From Brachionus koreanus (taxonomy: Eukaryota > Rotifera > Eurotatoria > Ploima > Brachionidae), in NCBI GenBank assembly GCA_016987375.1, contig PJRA01000272.1, positions 988,936 through 1,052,935 of the forward strand: a stretch of 64,000 nucleotides of DNA, in the 5' to 3' direction. The position numbers were made by a program, and so were the translations under genes. Below are positions 12,801-23,479 of this stretch, piece after piece (within the stretch, counting starts at the first letter, position 1; the number at the start of each line of letters is the position of its first letter). A model generated the notes under the pieces. The model made no database searches. It was not told where the DNA came from and saw nothing but the letters and a program-made list of their open reading frames with translations.

Positions 12801-15800
12801 TCTCTTTCGACATGACCCAAATCCACCTCGAGTCCACCACACGCAACATTACTCTTTTTAATCCGTCCAAAAGTAGCGTATTAATGCAAATACTTCTTTT
12901 AGACTCTTATTCAACAAAACAACAATTCTTAGATTTAATTAACTCGAATAAATTTTTAACCAGGAACAAAAATTTCTCCAATCATTCAAAAAAAATATTT
13001 TCCATATCTATATTTCACAAACAACTGGCAAATTATCAAAGAATAAACAAAATATTGCACGATCTGGACATTCAGCCGGACAAACAATCAATTGTGACCA
13101 TTTTAGAGCCTGGTGAAACGGCTCATCTAAAAATAAAATTTAGCCCGACCAGGTTGGGCTCATTCGAAAACTTTCTCATTATCAGAAATAATTTTACTTT
13201 GATGGAAATTTGTCATCTGACAGGCGAGGCTGGAACTGCAGAGATTCGAGTAAATGGTCAGGCTCCTACACATACATCTAATTTTTTAAATAAAGAATTT
13301 CTGCACAAAACTGTAGATCAGTCTTTTTTGAACATAAAAATGAGTCGAAAAAAAGAAATATGTGAATCGATGAAACAAGATCAAGCGGACAATCATAAAG
13401 GTATTATGAACTTGAACACATCGTTCGGGTCTTTGTTCGAATATCTAAATGTTTTGGATGAATCTAGTGGAAGTTGTGCCAAACAAAGTGATACGGCGTG
13501 TCAAGCACCCAAATTGGACGATACGACTAGAAAATGGTACAAAAACCGCGAGGGAATTGTGCTCAGAAATTTATTTCAAATAAAAAATATTGGATCTACT
13601 GATTTGCTAGTTTTCAAGATATTGTTGGATGGTGAACCATGTATTTCTCAAGGCTTCGAAATACACAATTGCCATCCGTTCAAACTAAGTCCTAATTTGG
13701 ACACAGTTTTTCATTTGGATGTCCGCTATCAGCCCGATTTTACTAGCTCTATTATTCTAAAGCGTCTTACGCTAGTGACCAACATTGGCGATATGGAATA
13801 CAATGTGCGAGTAACAATACCATATAATATGCTCTCATTATGCCACGACTCTTTGCCAAGACCTCCATTAGAAAGCTACTTAATTTATCTTTGTCTAACA
13901 TTGTTAACTTTTTTGCTGACTATTATTTTTATTAGTGCTATTTTTGAATCCAAATCAATAGTCAACTTTCAGATAGTTAATTTGAAAAAAAGTATCTGTC
14001 AAAAGAAAGAATTTGTTGCCTTGCAAGTGGCTAGTGAGTTCAATTTTCAAAAAGATGGATCAGTGCCTGGCAAACACTCGGCGCCGACAATCACCCGGGC
14101 AAAATCAATGAATGAAGCTGAGCCCAAGCAGATCAAGTCGCCCAGAAGTGTACGCAAACACTTGGCTAGTCCGAAAACTAATGAGACAAAGCCAAAGGCA
14201 AAAAAGCCTCATAAAGAGAAACAAAATGACAATTTTGGATTCGAACCGCTTGAAATTAACATCAAAACGCCCAATTCACCAAAGGTTCACAAAAAAGAGG
14301 AAAAAAAGCCAAATGAGAATGCTGCGGCTGAACTTCCTTCAAATTTTGATTTGACTGAAACAAAGAGTAAGAAAGAGAAAAAAAAATCTAAACGACAAGA
14401 TAAAAGTGAAAACGAAAAACTAGGAAGCTTTAAAGCAATTTCGAGTGGTAGTAGTGGCTCAATTTCGGCAAATAGCAGTGGTACGTCAACTCCTTCGCCC
14501 TCGATATCAATGTCACCAGTTCAATTTTCTGACACTAAGCCAAAAAGTTCTACTCAAATAGAAAACAATCGGCAAGAATTTAAGAATAATAAAGCTGAAG
14601 TGAAAAAAATAAATAAACAAATTTTAATTCAGAATACAATAGATGACACATTGAATAATTTGAAAAAAAATTCTCAAAAAGAACAAATTAGCAATAATTC
14701 AGATGACAAAATTGAAACTTTCAAGCAAAATTTGACCATGCTTAATCTTTTGAATATTTTAAATTACCAACAAGAACCAGTTGTTGACATGCCGAGCTCG
14801 GCTTGTGAACAAAATGGATTATTGTTCTCCCAATTGAAGCATTTATATCAATCAAACCAATTGGCTCATACTAACAGTATGCTAACTTCTAGCACGTTTG
14901 ATGAGTCATTTTCTCAATTTCAAAATGGTCCAATGCGGCTTCTTCCACAAGACAATCATCTTTCTAATTTAACAATAGGCTCAAATTTGAATGAAAATAC
15001 AAAAAATTGTAAGTTTTACAGTATTTTTTTTCAAGCTAATTTTTAGGTTAGGCTAAATTTTTTCCTAATTCTTTCATAAACCTTTCTAAAACTCATGATA
15101 TTTTATTTAAATTCAGTCAGTCGGTCCGTATCAATTTTGTCCAGGCGTTCGCCTTCATCAGACGCATCCAGATCACATTTGCAAACTTTCAAGCCGATCA
15201 AAAATGATCAATTCGATGAACAGTGGAGTTGTGGAAAAAGCTGCTCAGAATCATCACCAGATTTCTGGCAAAAATTAAAAGAAGACCGTGAATTTGAAGA
15301 AGCTTTGCATGTAGACTCATTTGATCCAGACGGTACTTGAATAGAAATTTTTACCTTTTTCTAATTTAGTTTGCTAAAAAATCAAACACTGCTCTTAAGA
15401 CTGTTTTATTTTTAGTTTAGATATTTAATTTTTTTTTTGTTTTAGATGAATATGAAAGCATGGTGGAACAGACAAAACAATTTGATAGCTTGTTTTTTCG
15501 ACATAACACAGATGATAGCACAAACATGGCACCTAAAGCTAAAATTCCACTGGGTAAAACTCATTCAGTACCATCCGAATTTTCAGTAGTTGACTTAGAT
15601 TTAAAAAATTATTCAAATGAGCATTTTAACAGGCAAATAAAATTCGGACCTATTGAAAGACCTAAAAGTGGACTGAAAGAATCAAATATTAAAGATTCAA
15701 ATAGAATTTATCAAAAATCAAACAATTTTTCACTTTTGACAAATCAGGAAAATCGGGAAAATTTTGGATTCAATGAGTTTAAGTTATTCGGCAGTGAGAT

Positions 15801-15996
15801 CAAGTCCGATTTGGAAAGTGCTCTGGAAAGCTTAGTCCCGCTTAGTAATTCTCAATTAAATCAAAATCAAGCTTGGAATTCAGTATTATTAAACGAAATT
15901 AATCAAATTCCTTCGACAACAACAAGTAATCAAGACCCGGTGGATTTGATTAAAAATATATGGTCTGATCAATTCAAAAATGATTTTGGCAACTAA
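3851..15996 (+). CDS. TMEM131: TMEM131 family protein (collagen-secretion factor), 20 exons, about 2017 aa
   Basis: Exons: 3851-4097, 4158-4219, 4368-4468, 4528-4648, 4700-4813, 4862-5128, 5174-5611, 5659-5770, 5827-5923, 5977-6041, 9329-9417, 9471-9698, 9751-9873, 9929-10105, 10160-10291, 10342-10443, 10494-10600, 12304-15008, 15117-15332, 15446-15996. An N-terminal hydrophobic segment (about residues 52-70) is followed by the PapD-like region with VIPVDGNSSFDVYFLAR and the adjoining conserved VINLHNP, NNHTAF and FDPKLL stretches. A second membrane span lies near residues 1385-1410. The cytoplasmic tail is about 600 residues, Ser/Lys-rich, and ends in a conserved-looking IWSDQF block. In animals TMEM131 binds procollagen in the ER with its lumenal part and TRAPPC8 with its tail to promote export. 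Order and spacing match the family throughout. Weak points are the exon 2/3 junction, where frame forces a late AG, and the exact start. A 3.3-kb intron (6042-9328) carries transposons. Confidence 0.93.
6619..7040. mobile_element. hAT-like non-autonomous MITE, 422 bp
   Basis: The ends are inverted repeats. The left end starts GGTATACATAAGTCC and the complement of the right end starts GGTTTACATGAATTCC, with 20 of the first 26 positions matching. The element is bracketed by the perfect 8-bp direct repeat TAAAAATT at 6611-6618 and 7041-7048. Eight-bp target duplications are typical of hAT elements (also P and Merlin). There is no transposase ORF, so it is non-autonomous. The interior has AATAC-rich tracts in both orientations. 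An AT-rich TSD could match by chance, but its exact placement at both TIR ends makes that unlikely. Confidence 0.72.
7081..7278 (-). mobile_element. Retroposon insertion with 20-bp target duplication
   Basis: A perfect 20-bp direct repeat (starting TTAAGTTTTCATT) lies at 7061-7080 and 7279-7298. Just inside the left copy is (AAT)n, which on the minus strand is an (ATT)n 3' tail, as expected for a LINE- or SINE-type insertion. The middle 103 bases are N. The segment CTACGGTCAAG next to the tail resembles CTACGTCAAG next to the tail of the LINE at 24134, so the two may share a 3' end. Confidence 0.62.
7148..7250. other. Masked or unknown bases (103 N)
   Basis: A run of N inside the retroposon at 7081-7278. 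The flanks GCAGGAAGACT and AGAAAGTTTCGTCTTGC are imperfectly inverted, which may reflect a hairpin that hindered assembly or triggered masking. Confidence 0.9.
10601..12303. other. TMEM131 intron 17
   Basis: This 1.7-kb AT-rich intron joins ...FNFK-W (phase 2) to ...KELNE in the correct frame. A short open stretch with an ATG at about 11831 and a GTGAGT donor ends in phase 0, so it cannot splice in frame to the exon at 12304. I see no other content. Confidence 0.65.
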
Positions 15997-16103
15997 ATTT
16001 ATCTCAATTTTCCAGTATTAAAAAAAAAAACACACAAAAAAAATAAACTTTAAAATTATGATTTTTTTATGTAATCCTTTTTTGTTTTGAATTTTTTTAT
16101 GTA

Positions 16104-16136
16104 ACGGGGTCAGTTCTAATTGTTGTAATTCCCCGT
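16104..16136 (+). promoter_or_regulatory. GC-clamped hairpin in the TMEM131 3' UTR
   Basis: ACGGGG at 16104-16109 pairs with CCCCGT at 16131-16136 around a 21-nt loop. In surroundings of about 15-20% GC such a clamp stands out. It lies 108 nt after the TMEM131 stop, just past an AATAAA-like stretch near 16041, so it could be in the 3' UTR or just beyond the cleavage site. Function unknown. Confidence 0.35.
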
Positions 16137-16673
16137 ATTTTAATTTTAAATGAAAACAAATAAATTTTTACACCACAACCGAGTGAAGATTTGAAACAGG
16201 ATAAGTAAATTTATGAAATTGATTTTTTTTTCTCATTTTTCTGTTATTTGTTAAGCCATTTTTAGCAATAGATTTGAATTTTTCGCTCACAATCAAATGA
16301 ATTTAAATTTAGTTATTCTCAATTTATTTGGTTTTTTATTGATATGACAATTTTTTCCAATTGTAAATTTTTTATTGTTGTTATATTTTAAAGCTAAACA
16401 TAATTGTGAGATTACCCGATTTAAAAATAATAAATTTTTGAAAATTATTTTTTTTAAACTTTAGTTAATTATTTATTTTTAGACCAAAAAATATATAATA
16501 AAAAAAATCTACTTAAACAAAGCTTATTTTAAAAATCTAATATCGTGACCGAGTTATGAAAGATTAAAATTTTTTGAATTAAACTAAAAATTAAAATTTA
16601 TGATTAAATTTTAGGGATTATGCCCAAAAATTGTCATTAAAATGATTATTAAGCATTTTTTAATTAAATAACT

Positions 16674-17952
16674 ACCCAGTGAACATAAAATTGAGGGTTT
16701 ACTAGAGACTTTTAAAAGATCTTTAAAATTTCATTATCAATTCTTTATTTTTTAAAGAAAACGTAGAGATTTTAAAAAGAAAATATTCTAGTAAACAAAT
16801 TTGAAGAAAATTTCTTTCTTTTTTATTCGAATATGAGGAGAATATCTTAAGAAATGTGTTCAAAAATTAAAAAAGTCTCTGCAGATCAAATTAATTAAAA
16901 TTTTATATAAATTTTTAAGTATTTTGTTTTAAGTATTTATATTTTAAATTTAGTCTGCAATTTAATAAAAATTGAAAAATTCCAACTTGTTTTTAAAATA
17001 TTTTCTGATTTTGTAAATAGTTAGATTTTTTAATTTTAAGCAAGTTTTTTTTTAGAATAAATAAATCGAAAAATAAATTGTTGGCTTAATTAATGGCTTT
17101 GTATTCAACAAACAAACTTTGTCTAAAAATTATTTTATTATTATTATTTATTAAGTTCAAGCCTCATAGGCAAAAAATAAGAAAAAAAGTTAAATTAGTT
17201 CGATGTCGTATTATAATTACCAATTTAAGTATAAATATTAAGAAAAAGTATAATAGAATAAATAAATTGAAAAAAAAATGTTGGCTTTGTATTCAGCATA
17301 CAAACTTTGTCTAAAAATACAAAAGAACAAGATTTCTGAATTATTTCAAGAATTCAATTATGCATCAATAACAAGTTTTAAAGTCAAAGGGCGGAGTTAA
17401 TTAGACAAAAAGATGTAAGTTTTCAAAAAAGGGATTTTCTGTTAACTGAAAAAATTAACTTATAGATTCGGTGATTGATTTTTTGATGTCTGGTTCTCAA
17501 ATAATTTTAATTAAGTAAGCATGTTTTCGAATCTCTTTAATTTTTATATTTTAGATGTTTTAGCTTGGATTGATCAAACAACCCAAAAATAGTCTCGTAA
17601 TAACTATATCTAGCCTTTTTATGACAATTAAACATTCTTTAATTGATTTTCTTTTAAGATTTCTCATAACATCTACTTTTTGAAGAGTTCTTACAAACAC
17701 AATATGTATCAGCTAAATAATTTTGAAGAACTAGATTTGTATTTTAAAATTCACTATGTCCTGAACTCTAGACTTAAATCGAATAATAATTCCTTGAATA
17801 ATAGATTCAAGAAAAAATAGGGTTTTCATTTGATTATTCTTCAAAATTCTTTATAGATAATTTAAAGATAATTAGTCCAAAACCCTGTAGAAAGCCTTCA
17901 TAAAAATCTTTAAAGACTCACTAAAATTTCTTCAAAATTTGGTTGACTGGGT
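16674..17952. mobile_element. Possible long-TIR DNA element
   Basis: The left edge TACCCAGTgAAC and the complement of the right edge TACCCAGTcAAC begin an imperfect inverted similarity of about 60 bp, including GAGaCTTTtAAAGAT-like text on both sides. The interior is AT-rich with no transposase. Target duplications are not clear. This may be an old MITE or foldback element, and in AT-rich sequence part of the match may be chance. Confidence 0.35.
17060..17320 (+). repeat. Imperfect direct duplication
   Basis: The block GGCTTTGTATTCAacAaACAAACTTTGTCTAAAAAT near 17094 recurs near 17283 with a few changes, each copy preceded by AATAAATAAATyGAAAAA. The unit is about 190 bp. Short ORFs across it are products of the duplication, not genes. 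Confidence 0.55.
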
Positions 17953-18130
17953 ATGTATATATTTTTAAAATAATGATCCATTCTAAAGTTATAATAAGAA
18001 AACTGTGAATTTTGATATTTTTTTTGTTGCTAAAAATTCGACTGTTTTAACATATTTGATCATAACATTTTAATAAAACAAAATAATAGTTTCAAATTTT
18101 GCACGTTTTTTTTTTAAATTAAATAAAACG

Positions 18131-18771
18131 NNNNNNNNNNNNNNNNNNNNNNNNNNNNNNNNNNNNNNNNNNNNNNNNNNNNNNNNNNNNNNNNNNNNNN
18201 NNNNNNNNNNNNNNNNNNNNNNNNNNNNNNNNNNNNNNNNNNNNNNNNNNNNNNNNNNNNNNNNNNNNNNNNNNNNNNNNNNNNNNNNNNNNNNNNNNNN
18301 NNNNNNNNNNNNNNNNNNNNNNNNNNNNNNNNNNNNNNNNNNNNNNNNNNNNNNNNNNNNNNNNNNNNNNNNNNNNNNNNNNNNNNNNNNNNNNNNNNNN
18401 NNNNNNNNNNNNNNNNNNNNNNNNNNNNNNNNNNNNNNNNNNNNNNNNNNNNNNNNNNNNNNNNNNNNNNNNNNNNNNNNNNNNNNNNNNNNNNNNNNNN
18501 NNNNNNNNNNNNNNNNNNNNNNNNNNNNNNNNNNNNNNNNNNNNNNNNNNNNNNNNNNNNNNNNNNNNNNNNNNNNNNNNNNNNNNNNNNNNNNNNNNNN
18601 NNNNNNNNNNNNNNNNNNNAGTTTGCAGAGTTTTTTCAGATTTTTCAAAATAGTGCAACTTTGAATGTTGCACCATGTAGCATTTACAGAAATTGCTTTT
18701 GACTTATGAGAGAAAAGTTATAAGAATTTTTTACATTTTGTTCTGTTCAATTGTACTAAATTTCACAAAAC
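18131..18771. repeat. Partly masked dispersed repeat, copy A
   Basis: A run of 489 N is followed by about 150 bp (18620-18771) nearly identical to 31447-31592, which also follows a run of N. The shared part starts GCAGAGTTTTTTCA and ends AAATTTCACAA. It contains the palindrome GTGCAAC...GTTGCAC. The element is probably at least 600 bp. Its class cannot be told from the visible end. Confidence 0.75.
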
Positions 18772-19405
18772 CTAATGTCTTAAATATTTAATTAAGGAAA
18801 ATTATGATTATGATCTTAAATGAGGCTAAAATTTTTATTTTTGCAATCTTTTGCTTCTTTTAAATAAATTTTGATATTTTTCTGTGGAATTGTGTGAAAA
18901 ATTTAAGATATTTCTAAGATTTATGTTTAGAAATATCCATCATATTCTCTTATGTGTTATTTTTTCATGGAATGAGATTATCATATGTTCTTTTGAAATT
19001 TCTTGTTTTGCTAACCTAATTGAAATTTATTGAATGTATGAATGAATGAATTAGAATCTTGTAACCAAAGCTTTACATGTACAATATGTTTTAAAGCTAA
19101 CTTCATCAATTTCTTTGCTTTCTTCTTCCTATCTTGTAAAACAAAATAAATAAAGAAAATAGTAAAGTTCATAAATCTCAAAGGTAAAGAAAAAATTTCA
19201 AACACAAGGCTAACATAATGAGAATCATGTATCTTAGAGCCAAAATTTTGTTTTTTTAATTTTTTCCAATTGACAACTTAAATTAAAATATTATCATAAA
19301 AGTTTTTAAATTGCTTCATTGACAACACCTACTTTATTAAAATGCCTTTTCAAATAATTTTAGAAATTCTAATTGTGAGATAAAAAAATTTATTTAAATT
19401 AAAAT

Positions 19406-22400
19406 TTAAGCAAAAACTAGCTGAAGAATAGTAACGACTTTGACTGATTTTAAATCATCTAAAATTGATTCAACATGAAGTTTATTTGGAACTGACATCA
19501 AACTCTGTCTTCTGTACAAAAAAATTCCCGCAGCGAAAACTTAAAAAAAAAATTCTCTTTAATTTTTCAAATAAATAAATAAATTAACATATTACTAGGT
19601 AGAATTTCCAATGAATTAAATGCCAATATTCTATCCCAAAGTTCTAATAGCTGGGCTGACTGCAGATAACCAGAGAAAGCTCTAATTATCCATTTAAAAG
19701 CAATTCTAATTGGTTGCATATCCATTTTCCTTAATTGGAAGAACAATTTTGGATCTTTGGACTGAAGGAAATTTTCAAATAAGGCACAAAGACCTACAAT
19801 TGATTGCGGATCACTTGATATAATACTCAATTTATAAAAATGAGTTATAAAAATTTTTCTAAATATAAAATATAGAAGCATTGGATCTGAGTAAACATAG
19901 CATATTGGTGCCACCAACATTGAAAATCCGTCAAATGGAATAAATCCATTAGGTGGATAAATAACTTGATGATATTTTAAATCACTTGAGTTCTTTAGTT
20001 TAATAAATGCTTTAGGAGGTTGAATAGATTTTTGCTCAAAACACTTTAGAACATGTGTATCTCTGGCAAACATGAGTAATACTTGATAAAGCAAGTCTTC
20101 GAAAACAAATAATTGATCATCATTAACTGCTTTTGTTTTAACATCCTTTTTAAATACAAAATTAAAATTTTTAATTATAAATTTTTAAAAATGGTTTACT
20201 TTGTAATAAATTGAATCGATTAGAAAGTCAAACTCAAAGACACACTGTTTAAGGTAATTATAATAGACAGCATCCTAATTAAAATTAAAAATAAAACAAA
20301 TTTAAATTAATTTAATTCTTTTACCAAATTTCCAATATCTACATTCAAAATTTGGGACCATAATTTCGAGCGAAGACTTCTTGTGCATCCAGTTTTGGAA
20401 AATTCTTTAGACAAAACAACATCATTTATTTCAACAACTAAGTTCAAAATTTAATAATCTTGATTTTATATTTCCAAATTAAAACAAACCTTTAACTCCA
20501 TTTTTATGCTTCTCTTGTTCAATTACACTATTCAAATTTTCATCCAAGCCACTTTGGAAAAAATCAAGTGAAATTCTTTCGTATTGTCTTTTCTATTTAA
20601 AACAAATAAATTGCGTGCTTTGGTTATAAACTTTTAAATTTTACCAATTCAGCAAAACTTTTAATACTAATGGGAACATTTATAAGACCTGTCGTTGAAG
20701 ATAATGCCAAATCACTAAAGTTGCTGCATTTTAACATCAAAATGTGTTCTTTAATATTAAAAATTCAATGGTTTACTCAATTTTTTCTAATTTTCAAAGT
20801 TGTTTTAAATAAAAAAATTAATTTCCAGTTTTCAGAAGACTTCAAAAATTTAAAAATAAATTTCTAAAGTAAATAGAAAATATAGTAAAAAAAAATTAAT
20901 GTTGGATACAGTCCCTAAAAATCCTCAAAAATAATGGTTCAATTTTATTATAAAAATATATTAAAATTGAATCTTCAAAAAATTAGATATCTTAAGAAAA
21001 AACTAATTTAATTTTTTATTAAGAATAGATAATTCCAAACAAAAAGACAAGCTAAAATTTTTAGAAATATTTTTGCTCTGTTTTGACAATAGAGTTCAGG
21101 AAATTTTCAAATTTGAGAGTTAGTGTTTTAAGAGTACCAAAAAAAAAAGCCATAAATACTTTTTATAGTTAAATTTTTTTTTCAGAAAAAAAATAAAATT
21201 AAAAAATATGAAAATTCAGTAATTACAAAATAATATTAACAAACAATTTCTAAACATCAAAATATCTTTGCATTTTTGAAATAAAAATAATAGTAATTAG
21301 GCTAAAACAGCTGAAACTTGATTAGTAATTTAGCATCAGCTTTAAGAATTTGTGAGTCTATTTTTTTGTTTAAAAAAATGGGTTTTGCATTTTACTTGAT
21401 ATACGATTTCAAAAATATCTTAAACCCTAATAATACGTAACATTACCATATTTTATAAAAAAAATCGAAGAATAATTCATCTTCATACAAAATATAAAAA
21501 TAACTTAGATTTGATATATATTTTTAAAAATGAAAAAATTTATCTCAATTAAAATTAATATCTCTGTGTACATATCTTTCTTTATATAGAAAATTTGGAT
21601 AAAAAAATTTCAAAACCAAAGTGAACAAAAAATATATTTTAGAATTCTATTTTATACCTAATAATTCCGAAGTTGTAAAAATTGGTCTAAATTTTTTCAT
21701 ATCTTAAAGAAAATTTTTATTTAATTTTTTTTTATGTTTATAAATAAATAAATACCAGACACATTTGTTCCTAATTCGTTCCAAATGCGTTTCAATTCTT
21801 GTCCTTCAACAATACTTCGCTTAAATTATAAAGCTAAAATTTCAAAATAAGATAAAAAATTTTATGTTTACTTTTTTTGCAAGAGGAATGTTTAGCTCGG
21901 TACAAATCAAATTAAAACTTTTAACAAGCTTCTTCTCCCATTGAGTCTAAAATTAGCAAAATTTTATCAATTATTGCTTAAAGAAATTTCTAGGACAAAT
22001 ATAAAACCAGCTAGCTTTAATTCGTTTTTATTCAGTAATAAGTTAAATTGAAATTAAGAAAGAAACTTATCAAAAATATTATTGCAAATAAAAAAAAATG
22101 GTTTTGTGGAATTACCTGAGCTTTTGTTAGATAACTACCAGATAAACTGTTTTTTTCATCATTTGAACTAGATTCGAGACCAGAAAAAATCAAATTAGTT
22201 ATTTTTCTTGATGAAGCTGAAAATAAAATTGTTAATAATTGTGTTTAAATTTTTATAAAAAGTATTTAACTCAGATACTTGAATTTTTTATTCTATTTAT
22301 CAAGACATCGTTCATATTTATCAAAGAAATGTCAGCAGAATTACTTGCTATTTCCTTGATCGTTAAAAAATTAAAAAAATTAAAATAACACTTAAACATC

Positions 22401-22466
22401 TACTTGAACATTCTTCAAAAATTCATAATATGATTGAGTATTGAGTAGTGAGCTAGTCAGATCCAT
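19406..22466 (-). CDS. TBC1D19: TBC1D19, TBC-domain Rab-GAP-like protein, 11 exons, 485 aa
   Basis: Exons from 5': 22404-22466, 22279-22354, 22116-22216, 21872-21946, 21756-21819, 20645-20748, 20490-20592, 20325-20437, 20200-20274, 19596-20145, 19406-19539. All junctions hold frame (1458 nt with stop). Conserved blocks in order: WEKKLVKSFN, ICTELNIPLAKK, GLINVPISIK, RSLRSKLWSQIL (TBC start, about residue 215), YPPNGFIPFDGFSMLVAPIC, RIAFKWIIRAFSGYL, LWDRILAFNSLEILP and a C-terminal helix ending in LQLVFA. Human TBC1D19 has 526 residues. TBC proteins speed GTP hydrolysis by Rab GTPases in membrane traffic. Where classic members carry the IxxDxxR arginine finger, this one reads IDSIYYKDV, so, as in its relatives, it may not be a standard GAP. 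It is divergent from the gene at 22760, with 293 bp between start codons. Confidence 0.93.
20749..21755. other. TBC1D19 intron of about 1 kb
   Basis: The largest TBC1D19 intron is AT-rich without recognisable genes or clear repeats. All the other introns of this gene are much shorter. Confidence 0.6.
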
Positions 22467-22759
22467 GCCAAATTTTAAGTTGGCTTCTTTTTGGTTCTTA
22501 TTTATTTGATTTAATAATAAGGAGATCTGCACTGCTTTTTATGGATTGATTGCAAATATCCATGGAGATTATAAGATTTTGTTAAGACTCAATTTACACA
22601 TATCAACCTTAAAGCTAATTCAGATTTAAATCAACTTTTTTTTAGTTTAATCAAATACAGAAAATAAAATTAAAATTTTTTATTTCTAAAAATAATAAAA
22701 AGACTATAGAAATTATCACTTTAGCTTGTAAAATAAAACTCAGACGATAAAATAATCAA
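22467..22759. promoter_or_regulatory. Shared divergent promoter region, 293 bp
   Basis: The start codons of TBC1D19 (-) and the signal-peptide protein (+) face away from each other across 293 bp, so both promoters must overlap or share this space unless upstream non-coding exons exist. No specific element is recognisable. Confidence 0.4.
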
Positions 22760-23479
22760 ATGAAAATCAAACTAGCAATTTATCTATTTGCTCTAAATTT
22801 TTTTCAACTAATTTTGTCCGAATATGTAAGTGAGGATGATCCACCTTGTGTGTAAGTTAGTCAAATAAAAAGAGATTATTTGATAAAAAATTTGAAATTT
22901 AAAGAGATGATTGTGACTCAATTCCATTGAGCGAAAAATCTAAATGCATGCAGGACTACATAGAATTTTATAATTATAGAATGGTAAAAAGTGTTTTCAA
23001 CTTTGCTAAAATATCTGTTTACGCAGGTCTTTGGAATTCAAGATATGTAATTTATATTCACATTTTTGTTTATTTTAAAATATTATTTTTTTTTGAATCA
23101 GGAAAAACCTGATCCGATGCTTTTTGAGAGAGTTTTTATGAATACATTGAACCAATATAATGATCCAGAAGTCTTAGGAAAATTAAGCTTTGAAACTTTG
23201 AATAAAACTGCTATTTATGTGTATGAACGATTAAAAGTTTGGACCCAAAAACGTGAACCTTCAAATGCGATTCCGTACGAGTCTTACCCCAGCTTAAAGT
23301 GTCCTGTTCCTTGCACTTATGAATATCTTACATGGCAGACCATGTTTTATGTATCATTGGTTATTTTTTTGTTTGCATTGTTCACCGTTTTGTTTTATTC
23401 AATATTTTTAAGAAGACAATATGTCTCGTTGAGAAATCGACTAAAGAATTCTAAATTTTCAAAAGCAAATATAGAATAA
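22760..23479 (+). CDS. Unrecognised single-pass membrane protein with signal peptide, 182 aa
   Basis: Exons: 22760-22851, 22905-22983, 23102-23479 (549 nt with stop, frame kept). Residues 1-20 form a signal peptide (MKIKLAIYLFALNFFQLILS). An extracellular part of about 115 residues has several Cys, including a CPVPC pair just before a transmembrane helix at about 138-160, then a short basic tail (LRRQYVSLRNRLKNSK). The topology therefore looks type I. I do not recognise the family. A splice-like 20-nt stretch at about 23028 would break the frame and was left out. Confidence 0.65.

Larger units (their letters stand above)
15997..19405. other. Intergenic region between TMEM131 and TBC1D19 (convergent)
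   Basis: Contains the TMEM131 3' UTR with a short GC hairpin (16104-16136), a possible long-TIR element (16674-17952) with an internal tandem duplication (about 17060-17320), and a partly masked dispersed repeat (18131-18770). No supported coding exon. Confidence 0.6.

Noticed and set aside
17093..17314. 73-codon ORF with a hydrophobic stretch
   Set aside because: It starts and ends in the two halves of a local duplication, and its composition is that of AT-rich noise.
18070..18676. ORFs across the N run at 18131-18619
   Set aside because: They exist only because N reads as open sequence. The same applies to those at 31041-31588 and to most across 55044-55818.
23028..23047. Possible 20-nt microexon (after TACGCAG, before GTAATT) in the membrane-protein gene
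   Set aside because: Including it breaks the frame, whereas joining 22983 directly to 23102 keeps it.
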